A stretch of DNA of 64,000 nt from Macrostomum hystrix (lineage: Eukaryota; Platyhelminthes; Macrostomidae), in assembly GCA_950097015.1 (NCBI GenBank), contig CATNEN010000002.1, positions 434,001 through 498,000 of the forward strand, in the 5' to 3' direction. A model generated the notes under the pieces. It saw nothing but the letters and a program-made list of their open reading frames with translations, did no database searches and was not told where the DNA came from. Position 1 is the stretch's first letter; each line of letters starts with the position of its first letter. Below, in pieces: positions 35,699 through 46,075 of this stretch. A program made the position numbers and the translations under genes.

Positions 35699-36152
35699 CG
35701 CCTTCAAGAAGAAGTGGACGACAAGAAGGCCTTGCTCGACAGGGTCAAGAAGACCTCGCCAGCTCTTGCTGACCTTCTATCACCCGCCGAGGCAGCCACA
35801 ACGCAAACTCGAACTCGCGACCTCGACCGACGCTACGGCGACCTCCGGCGTCGAGTTCGAGACCGACTTGCTGAGCTGGACAATCTACTAGCGCAGACTG
35901 CTGACATCACCGAGAAGCTAGACGCCGTCACCGAGAACCTGGCCGTCACAGGCGAATTGGTCCGCGCGCCGGAGCCCGTGTCAGCCAATCCGGCTAAGCT
36001 TCGCGAACAACTGCAGGACAACGCGGCGCTGGACCAGGAGCTGCAGACTCGACTCGACGCGCTCATGGCTGTCAAGGCCTCCGCTGAGGACCTGTTGAAG
36101 GCTACCGGCGAGGGACAGCCAAGCGAAGATGTTAAGAAGGATGCTAGCGATG
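35699..36152 (+). CDS. Spectraplakin exon: spectrin repeat
   Basis: Phase 0 in (CTATCAG|CGCCTT), phase 1 out (GCGATG|GTGAGG). It contains TRDLDRRYGDLRRRVRDRL and AELDNLLAQTADITEKLD, and ends in an acidic/basic linker (EGQPSEDVKKDASD). Confidence 0.8.
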
Positions 36153-36311
36153 GTGAGGAGAATGCTAAGTTTGCACATATTGGTTGCTTAACTTTGCTTT
36201 TACAATACTCGGGCATCAACTATCATGCTAAACAATAACATGCGAGAAAACTAAAATGCCCTACTTGATAGCCGTGTGAACTAACCACAGCAACAAAAAA
36301 CACGCTTGTAG

Positions 36312-36347
36312 CCGTACAAGAGAGATGCAGCAAGGCCGTGGCTGACA
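36312..36347 (+). CDS. Candidate 36-nt spectraplakin microexon
   Basis: CTTGTAG|CCGTAC ... GCTGACA|GTGAGT bounds 36 nt, phase 1 to phase 1, matching the flanking exons. Inclusion would add VQERCSKAVAD before IRDRVDQLMREWQDL and lengthen the first helix of the next repeat with good heptad register. Skipping joins V-RDRVDQLM directly. Supported only by splice signals and phase. Confidence 0.4.
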
Positions 36348-36734
36348 GTGAGTGCCTAGAATTTATCGCGCTGAGAGAAGCTGCGATTTTTTAATAATTT
36401 GTCGTCGAATCATCGTTGTGCTTTAGCACTTCTACTAGCTGATTGTTGTCATTTCCTTATGCTACTGGAATTTCCTAAGTTTCATATTGAGCTTTATCTA
36501 TGTAGTTATTTCTGCCTGGTGGTGAATGTGCGCAACTATTTGCCTCTCTATCCCGATTGCGTCACCGATTTTCAGTTTTTTACCTGTGTGCGTGTTATTT
36601 TTCTCCTTGAGTATAAATCGCGGATTTGCAAAGAACTCTGATTTGATGTTTCGACCCTCGCACATTTGTCATCGATAGTGGGTGCTTCTGGCATGTGTTG
36701 AAGTTCTCGACTTCCACAGACAAAAGGAGATGTC

Positions 36735-36928
36735 AAATTAAGGCTCTAGAATGCAGATCGAATTCCATCATCGAACCAAACTGACAAACGGGGAAGTTTG
36801 CCGGGGTACCCAGGGAAGAACTGGGGTGAGATATCTCGGCGTTTCTAGTCGACCTGATCGACCAGTTACTGATTTCAGTCGGTTTGGTTCAAGGATTAAC
36901 CTCGGGCTCCATTCTAGAGCCTAAATTT
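36735..36928. mobile_element. MITE-like foldback element
   Basis: Long imperfect terminal inverted repeats of about 53 bp. The outer 19 bases (36735-36753 against 36928-36910) differ at one position, with core AGGCTCTAGAATG. A second matched block, GAACCAAAC, follows at 36773-36781 and its complement lies at 36882-36890. No coding capacity. Target-site duplication is not clear; TTAA next to the left arm is only suggestive. Confidence 0.6.
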
Positions 36929-37143
36929 AAAATCTTCTATGACAAGGCCATTTTATTATAACGTGTAGCTCCTGTTTTAAACAAAAAATATCATGAATTT
37001 AAACCATATCCGAACCCTATTCAACAGCAATGATTCGTTGTGAAATTCCGTCTTCTAATTGTCATATTTAATGCTCGCGGCAGAGAATAATGGCGCAGCT
37101 TGTAAACAATGACAAATTGTGCTCACTGTCAAACCAATTCTAG

Positions 37144-38021
37144 TTCGCGACCGCGTCGACCAGCTGATGCGCGAGTGGCAAGATCTCAAGGACTCGGTCG
37201 ATCAGCGCGGACAATGGCTCGGCGAAACACTACCTATCTCAGAAGCCTTCTGGGACGAGACGGCGCGCCTGACGGAGCAGCTGCACGACATCGAAGCTGT
37301 GCTTCGCGCCAACCAAGACCTCGCCGCCAGCCCTGATTGCCTGCGCGAACAGAAGGCGACGAATGCCGAGCTGCAGCAGGGGCTGAACGATGCTAGGGAT
37401 GAGCTGGTCGGTGTCAGAGACACTGCCGGCAAGTTGGAGTCTCGCGTCGGTGCCTCTGAGGTGCCTGACGTGCGCAATGCTGTTGACGACCTGCAGAAGA
37501 CCACAGACGGCCTGACTCAGGACCTTCAGGAGCGCCAGAGCCAGCTAGACAGCCAGTACGCTGCCGCTTGCGAGTTCCAGGACGCGCTACAGACCTGCCT
37601 GGACCTGATGCAGGAGAAGGAGGCTGAGCTTGCGGATCTGGCCAATGTACCAGAGACCGCAGCTGGTGTGAAGGATCAGGCTCAGAAGCTTGCTGAGTTC
37701 CGTGAGTGCCTGAGCCCTCTGAGAGAAGCTGTCGAGAAGGCCAACCAACTCGGACAGGACGTCGCTTTGCGAGCCTCGCCAGACGATCGGAAAGTTGTTG
37801 AAGCAGCGCTGGACGCGGCCAATACTCGTTGGGACGCCTTCATGGACTGCCTGAATGATTCGGAGCACAGGTTGGCCAGCTGCCTGCTGAACCTCGGCGA
37901 GTTCCAGCACGCACTGGACCACTTGCTGGACTGGATCGCCAAGACGCACGTCACCCTGGATGGAATCAAGGTGCCAATCGGAGAGCCTCGACTAATTGAG
38001 CTTGAACTGGCCAAACATAAG
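37144..38021 (+). CDS. Spectraplakin exon: spectrin repeats
   Basis: Phase 1 in (ATTCTAG|TTCGCG), phase 0 out (CATAAG|GTGAGT). About three repeats: RDRVDQLMREWQDLKDSVDQ, LQTCLDLMQEKEAELADL, then FQHALDHLLDWIAKTHVTLD. It ends LIELELAKHK, the conserved ELAKHK signature of spectraplakin rods. In MACF1/dystonin this is followed by a D-x-x-AH-x-x-V segment; here the next main exon supplies LDMAAHGDSV. Confidence 0.87.
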
Positions 38022-38439
38022 GTGAGTTTTGGATCAGTTTAAGTTAACGAATTTTCAAAGCACTCTCGAAATACTATTATAAATTGATCCGAGTGTATTA
38101 TCCTGTCTTCGTTAATTGATTAGCTGGTCGTCAAAGATGTGGCTAGATACGATCCGATGAAGGAGATAATTCTGGCTCAGGTAGTGAACCTGCAATTCTA
38201 GCTTTGGTTTCAGAGAACTTTACTCTTAAAAGGAGACTTTACTTTTGGTTATCAATATTCGGTGCCGTCTATACCTCTGAGATGTGCGTGGAAAACGCTA
38301 CGTTTCGATGCTGAACTTATTATTTGTCTGCTTTGCTTCACAGTGCTGGTGCTAGACAAATAACATTTTTAAAGCTTGTTTAATGAAAATGTCTCACTCA
38401 ATAATTAACTGACTAATCTACAATTATAAAAACAACCAG
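38022..38439 (+). other. Intron with possible cassette exon
   Basis: 418 bp. It holds a 57-nt phase-0 open segment at 38124-38180 bounded by TGATTAG and GCTCAG|GTAGTG. The remainder is AT-rich. Confidence 0.6.
38124..38180 (+). CDS. Candidate 57-nt cassette exon
   Basis: 19 codons, phase 0 both sides, coding LVVKDVARYDPMKEIILAQ. It would fall between ELAKHK and TVHLDMAAHG, where the family normally has direct continuity, so the default is probably skipping. Splice sites are weak to moderate. Confidence 0.35.
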
Positions 38440-39625
38440 ACCGTTCACCTCGACATGGCTGCGCATGGCGATTCAGTCGCCAAGGTCGAAGACAGCGGCC
38501 AGCAGCTGCTGCGCTCCAAGGAAGCCAATGCATCAGCGGGCGACACGCGAGCTAAACTGCACGACCTGAAGGAGCGCTGGGACAAGCTGCTTTCGGCTGC
38601 GCGCGACAAACAGCTTAGCCTCGAGAAGGCTCTGCGTGAATCGCGCGCATACCACGCTGACGTGCAAGAGCTGGCTCAAGACCTAGCAAATCTGGATGCG
38701 CAGCTCGCTAAATCGGAGCCCATTGGTGGCCTACCAGACTCAGCCAAGCAGCAGGTGGCCAAGTTCGAGGAGCTTCTGGCCGGATTCCCGGCTCTTCGAC
38801 GACGTCTAGATGATGTACACGAGGCTGGTGAGGCTCTGGCGGAGCAGGCCGACGTTTCCGGTGGCCTCCGACTTCGTAGCGACCTATCGGCTCTTGACAA
38901 GCGCTGGGCTGCCATTGAACGTCGTGCAGAGGAGAGACGAAAACAACTTGAGGAAGCTGCTAACACGGTGACGAACTTCCATGCTGATCTGACTCGCATG
39001 ATCAACTGGCTGACAGGAATGGAGCGTGAACTGGCTGGTCTACAGCCGGTTTCCCGAGTCGTACCAACCGTTGATGCGCAGATCGACGCTCACACTCGTC
39101 TTAAAGCAGCTCTAAAACGTCAGCGGGAGCCTCACAATCGCCTAGAGAGCGCTGGAACGCATCTGAAGTATTTCAGCCGGAAGCAGGACGTAGTCCTAAT
39201 CAAAAACCTACTGTCAAGTGTCCAGCATCGCTGGGATCGGTTGGTGTCTCGCGCCGCTGAGCGCACGCGTCAGCTAGACGTTGGTCATCGCGAGGCCAGC
39301 AAATTCCTGACCATGTGGCGCGACCTCACTGCGTGGATGCGCGCCCAGTCGGCAGCGCTGGACTCGGACCAAGCCGTGTCCAGCGAGCCTCAGGCTCTCA
39401 ACGAGCAATTGGCTCGCCACACTGAGTTCCAAGCCGCAGTTGCTGCGAAGCATCCTCAGCTGGACGCGGCAAGACGCTACGGTCAGCAATTAAAAGAGCG
39501 AGCGCCAGACTTTGACCAGGCCGAACTGACTACCATGCTGAATGACCTCAAACAGCAGTGGAAGGAACTTTGCGATCGGGCGTTGAAGCGGGAACGAAAA
39601 CTGGGTGACGCTCTTACATGTTCAG
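38440..39625 (+). CDS. Spectraplakin exon: spectrin repeats
   Basis: Phase 0 in (ACAACCAG|ACCGTT), phase 1 out (TGTTCAG|GTAAGA). Over 395 codons with three to four repeats: LHDLKERWDKLLSAARDKQL, TRMINWLTGMERELAGLQ, FLTMWRDLTAWMRAQSAAL and LNDLKQQWKELCDRALKRER. These have the strong conserved W-x-x-L pattern of the C-terminal rod. Confidence 0.88.
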
Positions 39626-39757
39626 GTAAGAATTCACTTCAAAAATATATTATCGAATTTTTTTGCTCTTTTCTCTATGCAAATATTTACTCGATTAATT
39701 TTTTATGATGAAAGTATTGTACATTTTTTCATTTCTTCTTGAAAATAAAATATTCAG

Positions 39758-40427
39758 GTCGCTACTTGGAAGCTATGCAAACACTAATCGACTGGTTGAA
39801 TCGGGCCGAGCCAGCGCTCTCACCGGAGGCACTCGTTGGCGGCGACCTGGAGACGGTTACCGGCCTGTCAGAGCTCCATCGCCAGTTCGAGCAAGAACTC
39901 GACCGAAAGCGTGACACCCTCGAGTTGATCCAGAACTCTGCTGCTCAGCTGCTTCGAAACAGTGTCGCTGACGCAAACGCCACCCGTGTTCAGGACCAGC
40001 TGGTTGACCTGGAGACGCAATGGGACCGTGTCACTCGCTTGTCTGCCGGTCGGCGTCAACAACTGGACGAGGCGGCGGCAAACGCCGAGGCTTTCGCGTC
40101 GAAGGCTCGAGGTCTTCTAGCGCTGTTCACCAAGGCTGAGCAGCAAATCGAGGCCTTGGGCAATCCGCCAGATCCTGAGACAGAGGCTGCCTATCAGGAA
40201 CGTATCAACGAGCACGCCAAGTTCCACGAAGATTTCAGCAGTAAGCGACCTCAGCTGGACGAAGCGCTTGCTCTTGGAACAGCGATTCATGACTCTGCGC
40301 ATCCCGATGGTCGACCCAGGGTGCGCCAGTGGCTGCTGGTGCTGCAGAGCCGCTGGGATCAAGTATTTGAATGGTCGCTGCAACGTGGCGAGAAGCTTCA
40401 AGAGGCGAAGCAAGCAGCAGCCAACAG
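39758..40427 (+). CDS. Spectraplakin exon: spectrin repeats
   Basis: Phase 1 in (ATATTCAG|GTCGCT), phase 2 out (CCAACAG|GTAAGT). RYLEAMQTLIDWLNRAEPAL and VRQWLLVLQSRWDQVFEWSL mark two repeats near the end of the rod. Confidence 0.88.
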
Positions 40428-40503
40428 GTAAGTTAAAAAGCATATTTTTTGACATAGAGTCTATGACATTGTTATTAATCAACCATATCCATTCCATCAA
40501 CAG

Positions 40504-40948
40504 ACGTCATCTCCTTCGCGAGCTACTCGACTGGCTGGCCGGCGCAGACGCAGCTCTGAAGGCCAGCGAGGCGAAGCCGCTGCCATCCGCCATAGAGGAA
40601 GTCGAATCCCTTCTGGACCAACAGAAGCTGTTTGAGGCGGGCATTGAGGCCAGGCAGCCGGATCTAGACAGCGTCATGACGCACGCCAAACGCACCGCCC
40701 CGGAGTCAGCACCGGCGCCGAAGCGACCCCGACGTTCCGGCGGCGGCAGCACGAGCGGAGGCGACTTACACCATCACCACAATCTGCATCACCAGCTGCA
40801 GGACCAGCAGCGGCAGCAGCAGCAGCCAGCTTCTCCGGGCTTCAAGGATCCGGCTTTGAACAAGCTGCAGGCGGGTTGGAAGCAGCTGTGGCTGGATGTT
40901 ATTCAACGACGACAGAGGCTAGAGGCGGCCCTGCTGCAGGCCAGAGAG
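40504..40948 (+). CDS. Spectraplakin exon: last spectrin repeat with His/Gln-rich insert
   Basis: Phase 2 in (ATCAACAG|ACG), phase 0 out (AGAGAG|GTGAGT). RRHLLRELLDWLAGADAALK opens the last repeat, and LQAGWKQLWLDVIQRRQRLE closes it next to the EF-hands, as in MACF1. Between them is an insert of about 50 residues with a basic cluster (APKRPRRSGGG), a His-rich stretch (HHHHNLHHQ) and Gln run. The basic cluster resembles a nuclear localisation signal, but function is unknown. Confidence 0.87.
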
Positions 40949-41723
40949 GTGAGTTGTTGTGCACATTTTACAAGTTAAAAATTAACAAGCAAAACAAAAC
41001 AGAGTCTTTCTACGTTCCATTTTCATGTTAAATTCTTAGCAATTTGTTGTGTTTTCGCTGTTACAAAAATTCACCAAACTCGAACTCATCCCAGAGGACG
41101 GCAAAAGAAGCGAATCGAAAGGCCCAATTGGCGCAAGTCAGTATTCCATTCAGCTCAATTAGCGCGTAGTGACGAATTGCCACTTGTTGATGCTCTTGAC
41201 GAAGGCTATTCATTACTCAATCATATTGATTTATGTTTTTGGAATTTAGCTAGCTGAAGTGATATCAGTCCGTGCATAAATGCAACGCAATAAATCAAGC
41301 TGCTTGAATTTCGCGCATTTTAGTTTCCACTAAAATCCAGCGACTCTGTGACATCAGACCACCAATATACGTTATATCCGTATGATGAGATTTTGGTAAA
41401 AAAAGAATCTCGAAAGTTATCATTAAAGTCGATTTTATCGCGCGCAAATGTATGTTTTATTTGAAGTCAGAGGTTGAAGCCCTGGCCTTTGACACAAGCG
41501 GCTATCGTCGCCAATGCCGCTCGTGTGAAAGATCATTGCCTCAAAATCTGATTTCGTATTATCATACTTGCTTAGAATTTCAATTAAAACTATAAAATGG
41601 TCATTGCCAAGAAGATGAATTTTAGGCAATGTCCTTGTAAGCTGATTGTGCTCTCGATATTTTGTCTCTAGATTTCCAAGTAAAAATATCATACTCTCAT
41701 CGCTGGCTCCAATTTATCGCCAG
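40949..41723 (+). other. Intron
   Basis: 775 bp, AT-rich; no repeat or exon recognised. Confidence 0.6.
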
Positions 41724-41886
41724 ATGAAACGCCTGGAAGCTTTCGACTTCGACGAGTGGCGCCTGCGCTACAAAGACTGGATGGACGCCAACAAGTTCCG
41801 CGTGATGGACTTCTTCAAGAAGAAGGACACGGATCACGACGGCAAAGTCTCGCGGCAGGAGTTCATTGACGGTGTCCTGGAGTCGA
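41724..41886 (+). CDS. Spectraplakin exon: EF-hand 1
   Basis: Phase 0 in (TCGCCAG|ATGAAA), phase 1 out (GTCGA|GTAAGT). FDFDEWRLRYKDWMD and KFRVMDFFKKKDTDHDGKVS match the segment joining the rod to the first EF-hand in MACF1/dystonin. The 12-residue loop DTDHDGKVSRQE has Asp at 1, 3 and 5, Gly at 6 and Glu at 12, so calcium binding should be intact. Confidence 0.93.
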
Positions 41887-43050
41887 GTAAGTCGCTGCTC
41901 AGATTTCATTGGGTTCGGTTTCATGCACTTTACGAAAATCAAAGTGCAATTAAATATTTAACAAAATTAACCTTCTTCACAAGGAAGATTTGACGAGCAT
42001 AAAATTATCGAATCGTATGTATTTTTATTTTCTTCCAGCTCCAATGTCCAGATATCCGCCGAGATATTGTAAGCCATAGATTTGTTTGCGAATTTGTCCA
42101 ATTTAGTCAATGAATGATAGCCTAGCCATTTGTTGACTCTTTGTTGTCTAGTGAGGTACATGCCATATAGACCTTGCACGAAGTGATATTTTTTCTCCAT
42201 TCACCTTTATTTACTATTTACTCGTTTGTGCGCCTCTCTCTAAAGTGGTTTTTGGTTTCAAAACTCAATAAATTTGGTCTCTATTACCCACTGAATAGTT
42301 TCAATACTCTTGTATTATGTAGAGTGATAGCAGAATTCTTCAAAGGACATTATCATGCCGTCTCTGCATATAGCATGTCTAGAAATTTAGAAAAATATTT
42401 CCTATTGCTTTTTCTCGACTGCAAGTATGCACCTCAGGTACAGAAAAATATCAGACTGGGTAAAAGAAATGAAATTGAGTGAGTTGGTCCACGTTCAGTC
42501 CACGGACTGTGAAAGCCGCCACATCTACTGGATTCCAGGTACCTGAATCAGTACTGCTGGTACACAGAAGGACTAAGGGGATAAAATTAAATGCTCAAGC
42601 TAGGACAAAGCTTTCTGAGGCTGATACTTTACATCATTTTGGCATTTAATACTGCCAAATACATATCGATATGACTTTTTTCCAGGTGCACATGGCTGCT
42701 TGCCTTATTTACTAGTTTTATTTATCGGTGAATTTTTAGTTTTTTGTGTTGTAAATATGCACTTTTTGTATCATTATGCATGCTGTGTCTGCTGCAATAA
42801 CTCGGTATTTCAAATGCTGATGCTTCATCTGCAGTAATTTTAAAATGTAGAAAAGGAATAGAAAATACCCTACCCGAGCCGGGTGCACAGTTAGTAGCAC
42901 AGCCACTCGCAAGTACCCATTTTTAAGCTGGGTGAAATAAATAAACGTGGAATTAAGCATCTTGCTCAGGGATGCAGTTTCCCCTAGGGCTGAGATGCGA
43001 ACTCCTGACAATTGTGTTTATAAGAAATCAACTTGGAACATTGTCTGCAG
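41887..43050 (+). other. Intron with SINE remnants
   Basis: 1164 bp. About 42495-42600 and 42870-43010 show degraded similarity to the second SINE family (tail and tRNA-like head, minus strand). The rest is AT-rich. Confidence 0.5.
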
Positions 43051-43398
43051 ACTTTCCAACGTCCCGTCTTGAGATGGAGAAAGTGGCCGATCAGTTCGAC
43101 TTGAACGGCGACGGCTTCATTGACTACAAGGAGTTCGAGGCGGCGCTGCGCCCCGGCTGGAGGCAGCGGCACCCGGCAACCGAGGGCGAGAAAATTCACG
43201 AGCAGATGCGCCAGCTGGCCAACACTTGCACCTGCTGCCGACCCTTCCAGATCAAGAAGATCGGCGAAGGCAAGTACGTGTTCGGCGACAACCAGAAGCT
43301 GCGTCTTGTTCGCATCCTGCGCAGCACCGTCATGGTGCGGGTCGGCGGCGGGTGGCAGGCGCTGGACGAGTTCCTCGTCAAGAACGACCCATGCCGAG
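43051..43398 (+). CDS. Spectraplakin exon: EF-hand 2 and GAS2-related (GAR) domain
   Basis: Phase 1 in (GTCTGCAG|ACTTTC), phase 1 out (TGCCGAG|GTGAGT). [16 protein letters not shown] leads to the EF loop [12 protein letters not shown] with all ligand positions present. The GAR domain follows: the CTCC cluster, [20 protein letters not shown], then [20 protein letters not shown] and [11 protein letters not shown], near identical to animal spectraplakins. GAR binds and stabilises microtubules. This is the most conserved segment in the window. Confidence 0.96.
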
Positions 43399-43535
43399 GT
43401 GAGTAACGAAATTAGATTTCAATATAGGCGACCGAAACAATGGAACAACATTGTAGCGTTTTTTGGCATCTGTTCTAACAAAGAGTTGATAATAATTAAT
43501 AATAATAATAATCATCATCAGTGGCCCTGACTGAG

Positions 43536-43830
43536 GGGGGGCGAGCGGCAGAGTGGTTTACGCGTTTGTCTCTCGCACCAAGGTCCCTAACTTCGATTCC
43601 GTGGCAAGGCCACATTTACTTGGAGCACTGCTACGGAGAGAAGGCTTGGGGTTAGTCGTAAAATTTACTCCCTAGAGGGTCAAACTCCAAGGCACAGTGA
43701 GAGCGTACACTGCCTGACGATGAAGCCCGAAGTCAGGGCAGATGTACACACCTGTGTGAGCGTGTGAGGGTCTATTGTGTCACCAAATGATGTGCCACTG
43801 CCCGCTTGCAATTATTGTTATTATCAACAA
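43536..43830 (+). mobile_element. tRNA-derived SINE, family 1
   Basis: The head GAGCGGCAGAGTGGTTTACG with downstream ACTTCGATTCC resembles Pol III A and B boxes of a Ser/Leu-type tRNA. A 200-bp unrelated body (AAGGCACAGTGAGAGCGTAC, ACACTGCCTGACGATGAAG, GTGTCACCAAATGATGTGCC) follows, ending in an ATT-rich tail. The body is shared with 57262-57556 and, more diverged, with 1305-1560 and 45056-45237. Confidence 0.8.
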
Positions 43831-43892
43831 AGAGTTACTTAATTTGCATTTCTTCTGTTTCCAAAATACTCATATAAAAATGTTTTCGAAAG

Positions 43893-44006
43893 GCGACTTC
43901 GCCACAGAGAACATCTACGACTTAGAACTGTACTGCAAGCAGCAGGGCATACTGCCACCTGACAGTTTACACACCTCCTGCTGCTCACTTTTTGACGAAG
44001 ATGATT
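43893..44006 (+). CDS. Candidate 114-nt cassette exon in the GAR tail
   Basis: TCGAAAG|GCGACT ... GATGATT|GTAAGT, 38 codons, phase 1 to phase 1 as required between DPCR and [10 protein letters not shown]. It codes DFATENIYDLELYCKQQGIL and LPPDSLHTSC followed by CSLFDEDD. The open frame, composition and perfect donor suggest a real alternative exon; the acceptor lacks a good pyrimidine tract. Confidence 0.45.
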
Positions 44007-44569
44007 GTAAGTAGAGTTTAACAATAGCCTTGGTTAAAGGTGATATTTTCTGCAAAAGATTTCTTCTGGTACGAGCTAGCAAGTTGTGTAACTTTGGTTT
44101 CGGTGATAAGCCAGTTTACGATCGATATTCGATTGATGGTGTTGAGACTTTATTGCGCAGCTTCTGGTTTAGTGATCGGCAGTTAAATTTCCTTCGTCTT
44201 TTTTTCCAGTTGTTCGAGGGCTTTCAAAAGTTTGGCAAAGGACAACAGGTTGATCTAAGAGTGCATATGTAAATGCATGCGCATACTTTCATATAAGACA
44301 GGAAAAGTTGAGCTTTTAATTCTACTGCATACTCCAGTGCAAATTAAACTAATAAATAATATGATTTGAATTGTTTTCTCTTGCACGGTTAACACTGTAA
44401 AAGAATGGGTATTTAAAAAGAGTTGTACACAGTAATTGCTCAGTTGCGTTTTACTACGCAATGTACTGATTCCCAATCCATGGACTTAAGGGTGCCGCCA
44501 CACGCACAGAAGTGCAAGCAGAACCTCAAAAAAGTAGTGATGTATTAATAAATGGTCTATGCCTGCCAT

Positions 44570-44700
44570 AAACTTAGTTCTGCAGCCAACAGTATATCCG
44601 CAGCTGTTGCACGACGCTTTTGAAGGCCTCCAGGAAGGGAATTTACGTGGGGGACGACACATCCACCCTCAATTACCCCAGCTAATACCGATTCTTTTAT
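44570..44700 (-). mobile_element. SINE family 2 fragment
   Basis: Matches 61889-62010: GCAGCTGTTGCACGACGC and CCCTCAATTACCCCAGCTAA are shared. It is truncated and lacks the tRNA-like end. Confidence 0.6.
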
Positions 44701-44755
44701 TAATCAAAAGTGAATTCTAACAAATGCACACTTCACTAAAAAACAACACACTCAG

Positions 44756-44794
44756 ACTTTGAGTTCGTCTTCGTGGTTGTGGATGACTGCGATG
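44756..44794 (+). CDS. Candidate 39-nt microexon in the GAR tail
   Basis: ACTCAG|ACTTTG ... GCGATG|GTGAGG, 13 codons, phase 1 to phase 1, coding FEFVFVVVDDCD. It could be spliced alone or with the 114-nt candidate. Evidence is phase and splice signals only. Confidence 0.35.
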
Positions 44795-45055
44795 GTGAGG
44801 GCCAAAGGCACCGTGTTTTTACGTGCTAAATGTTGTCTCCTGCACTTTTATAATTTACCTTCCGCTTTCCCAATCTTGTTTAGTTGCCACAACTTACAAT
44901 GTGATATACTTGTGTTGTGTCTATCAGCGCTACAGTTTATTCATGTGCTTACTATTTCTGTGATGCATAATTTTCCTTTTGCTGGCGTGCCATTGTGCAT
45001 TTTATGTTGTCGAGGTGAACTAGAAACCTGACTTTGTTTCAACTTAGTGTCCCGA

Positions 45056-45237
45056 CAAGGATGAGTGGCAGAGCGGCTAGGGGCGCAGGAAACTTAGGGA
45101 CTTGTTATGCATATGTACATCCCTGTGTGAGAGTGTGCCTGGATACAGTATCTGAGTCCGTGTGTGCTCAGGAGTCAGCGGTATTGGTATAATTACCTTT
45201 CGCTGGCTTCGGGTCTACTGTCACCAAATTATGTCCT
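45056..45237 (+). mobile_element. tRNA-derived SINE, family 1 (internally deleted)
   Basis: The head GAGTGGCAGAGCGGCTAGG matches the tRNA-like part and the end (CAGGAGTCAGCG ... TGTCACCAAATTATGTCC) matches the 3' body of the other copies; the middle is missing. Confidence 0.65.
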
Positions 45238-45677
45238 AGAACCCCAAGTACTCATACAAATATTTACTTTTATTTACTACGAGTAAGTATATCTTATAAG
45301 TAGCAGATATATAGCTAAAACACAAAATTCGTAAGATAAATGAGATATTAGTCGTTGGCCAGGCATATAATTTGTGAAACATTGGCTGGGCCAAACTGGA
45401 ATTGAAGTTTTTAGGAATCCGAAGAAAAAACAACAAACATTGAAACTAATATATATATACCAGCTTTAAGAAATAAGAAGTCTTGATAGAAAATTAATTT
45501 ATTTATCTTGCACGTCAGTAAACTTTCCTATTCACTTAACTTTCCTCGAAATCAAATGCTGAACACTTTACCTTAACTTATGTCAAATCCATCAGTAAAA
45601 CCCTTTAAGTTTTCAAATGCAGCATTATATTTGTTTAACTGATTCCAATGCTTTAATCGCAACATCGCCTCTCGCAG

Positions 45678-46075
45678 CCAAAGGCCGCACCAACATTGAA
45701 TTGCGAGAGAAGTTTATCCTAGCTGACGGTGTCGGCCAGTCCATGCAGGCCTTCTCCAGTCGTCCACCGCCTCAGACGCCGAGCTCAACGGCTGCCACAC
45801 CGTCGCCAACTTCGCCTAACGTTGGGCCAATCACCAAGGTGCGTGAGAAGTCCGTCAACGAGCGACCCTGGCGCCAGCAGCCGCAGCAGACAAAGCGTAG
45901 CAGGGGCGCCCAGGGTGGCGGCCTCAGGCCGCCGAGTAGGGCCGACTCCGAGGCAGCGACCTCCGATGCCAGCGGCGGCGCAGGACACTTGGAGGCTCCG
46001 ACTTCGGAGTACGCGTCCAGGTCGAGGCACAGCTCCTCAGGCAGTCGGAGATCGCAGCAGCCCATGTGGCACTGA
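45678..46075 (+). CDS. Spectraplakin last exon: GAR end and C-terminal tail
   Basis: Phase 1 in (CTCGCAG|CCAAAG). The first residues [18 protein letters not shown] complete the GAR domain exactly as in MACF1. A tail of about 110 residues rich in Ser, Pro, Gln and Arg follows and ends RRSQQPMWH at TGA 46073-46075. I see no S-x-I-P motif, which binds EB1 in many spectraplakins; the basic tail may still bind microtubules. Confidence 0.93.

Larger units (their letters stand above)
36153..37143 (+). other. Intron with microexon candidate and foldback element
   Basis: 991 bp. It holds the 36-nt exon candidate at 36312-36347 and a MITE-like inverted-repeat element at about 36735-36928. The rest is AT-rich and anonymous. 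Confidence 0.6.
43399..45677 (+). other. Intron with SINEs and two candidate cassette exons
   Basis: 2279 bp inside the GAR coding region. It holds two SINE-1 copies (43536, 45056), a SINE-2 head (44570-44700), an AAT/ATC microsatellite (43482-43520) and two phase-1 exon candidates (43893-44006, 44756-44794). Confidence 0.65.
1..46075 (+). other. MACF1/DST-like: Spectraplakin gene, 3' portion (gene span)
   Basis: This is one giant cytolinker gene that starts left of the window. Spectraplakins connect actin, microtubules and, through plakin repeats, sometimes intermediate filaments. The assignment rests on domain order: plakin domain with SH3, plakin repeats, spectrin-repeat rod, two EF-hands, GAS2-related domain and basic Ser-rich tail. 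That combination occurs only in MACF1/dystonin/shortstop proteins. Every core exon junction I propose is GT-AG and keeps the frame, giving about 10,900 residues in the window. The actin-binding CH domains and most of the plakin domain would lie upstream. Exon boundaries are my reading of splice signals, not transcript data; alternative isoforms are likely. Whether it is closer to MACF1 or dystonin cannot be said. Confidence 0.93.
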
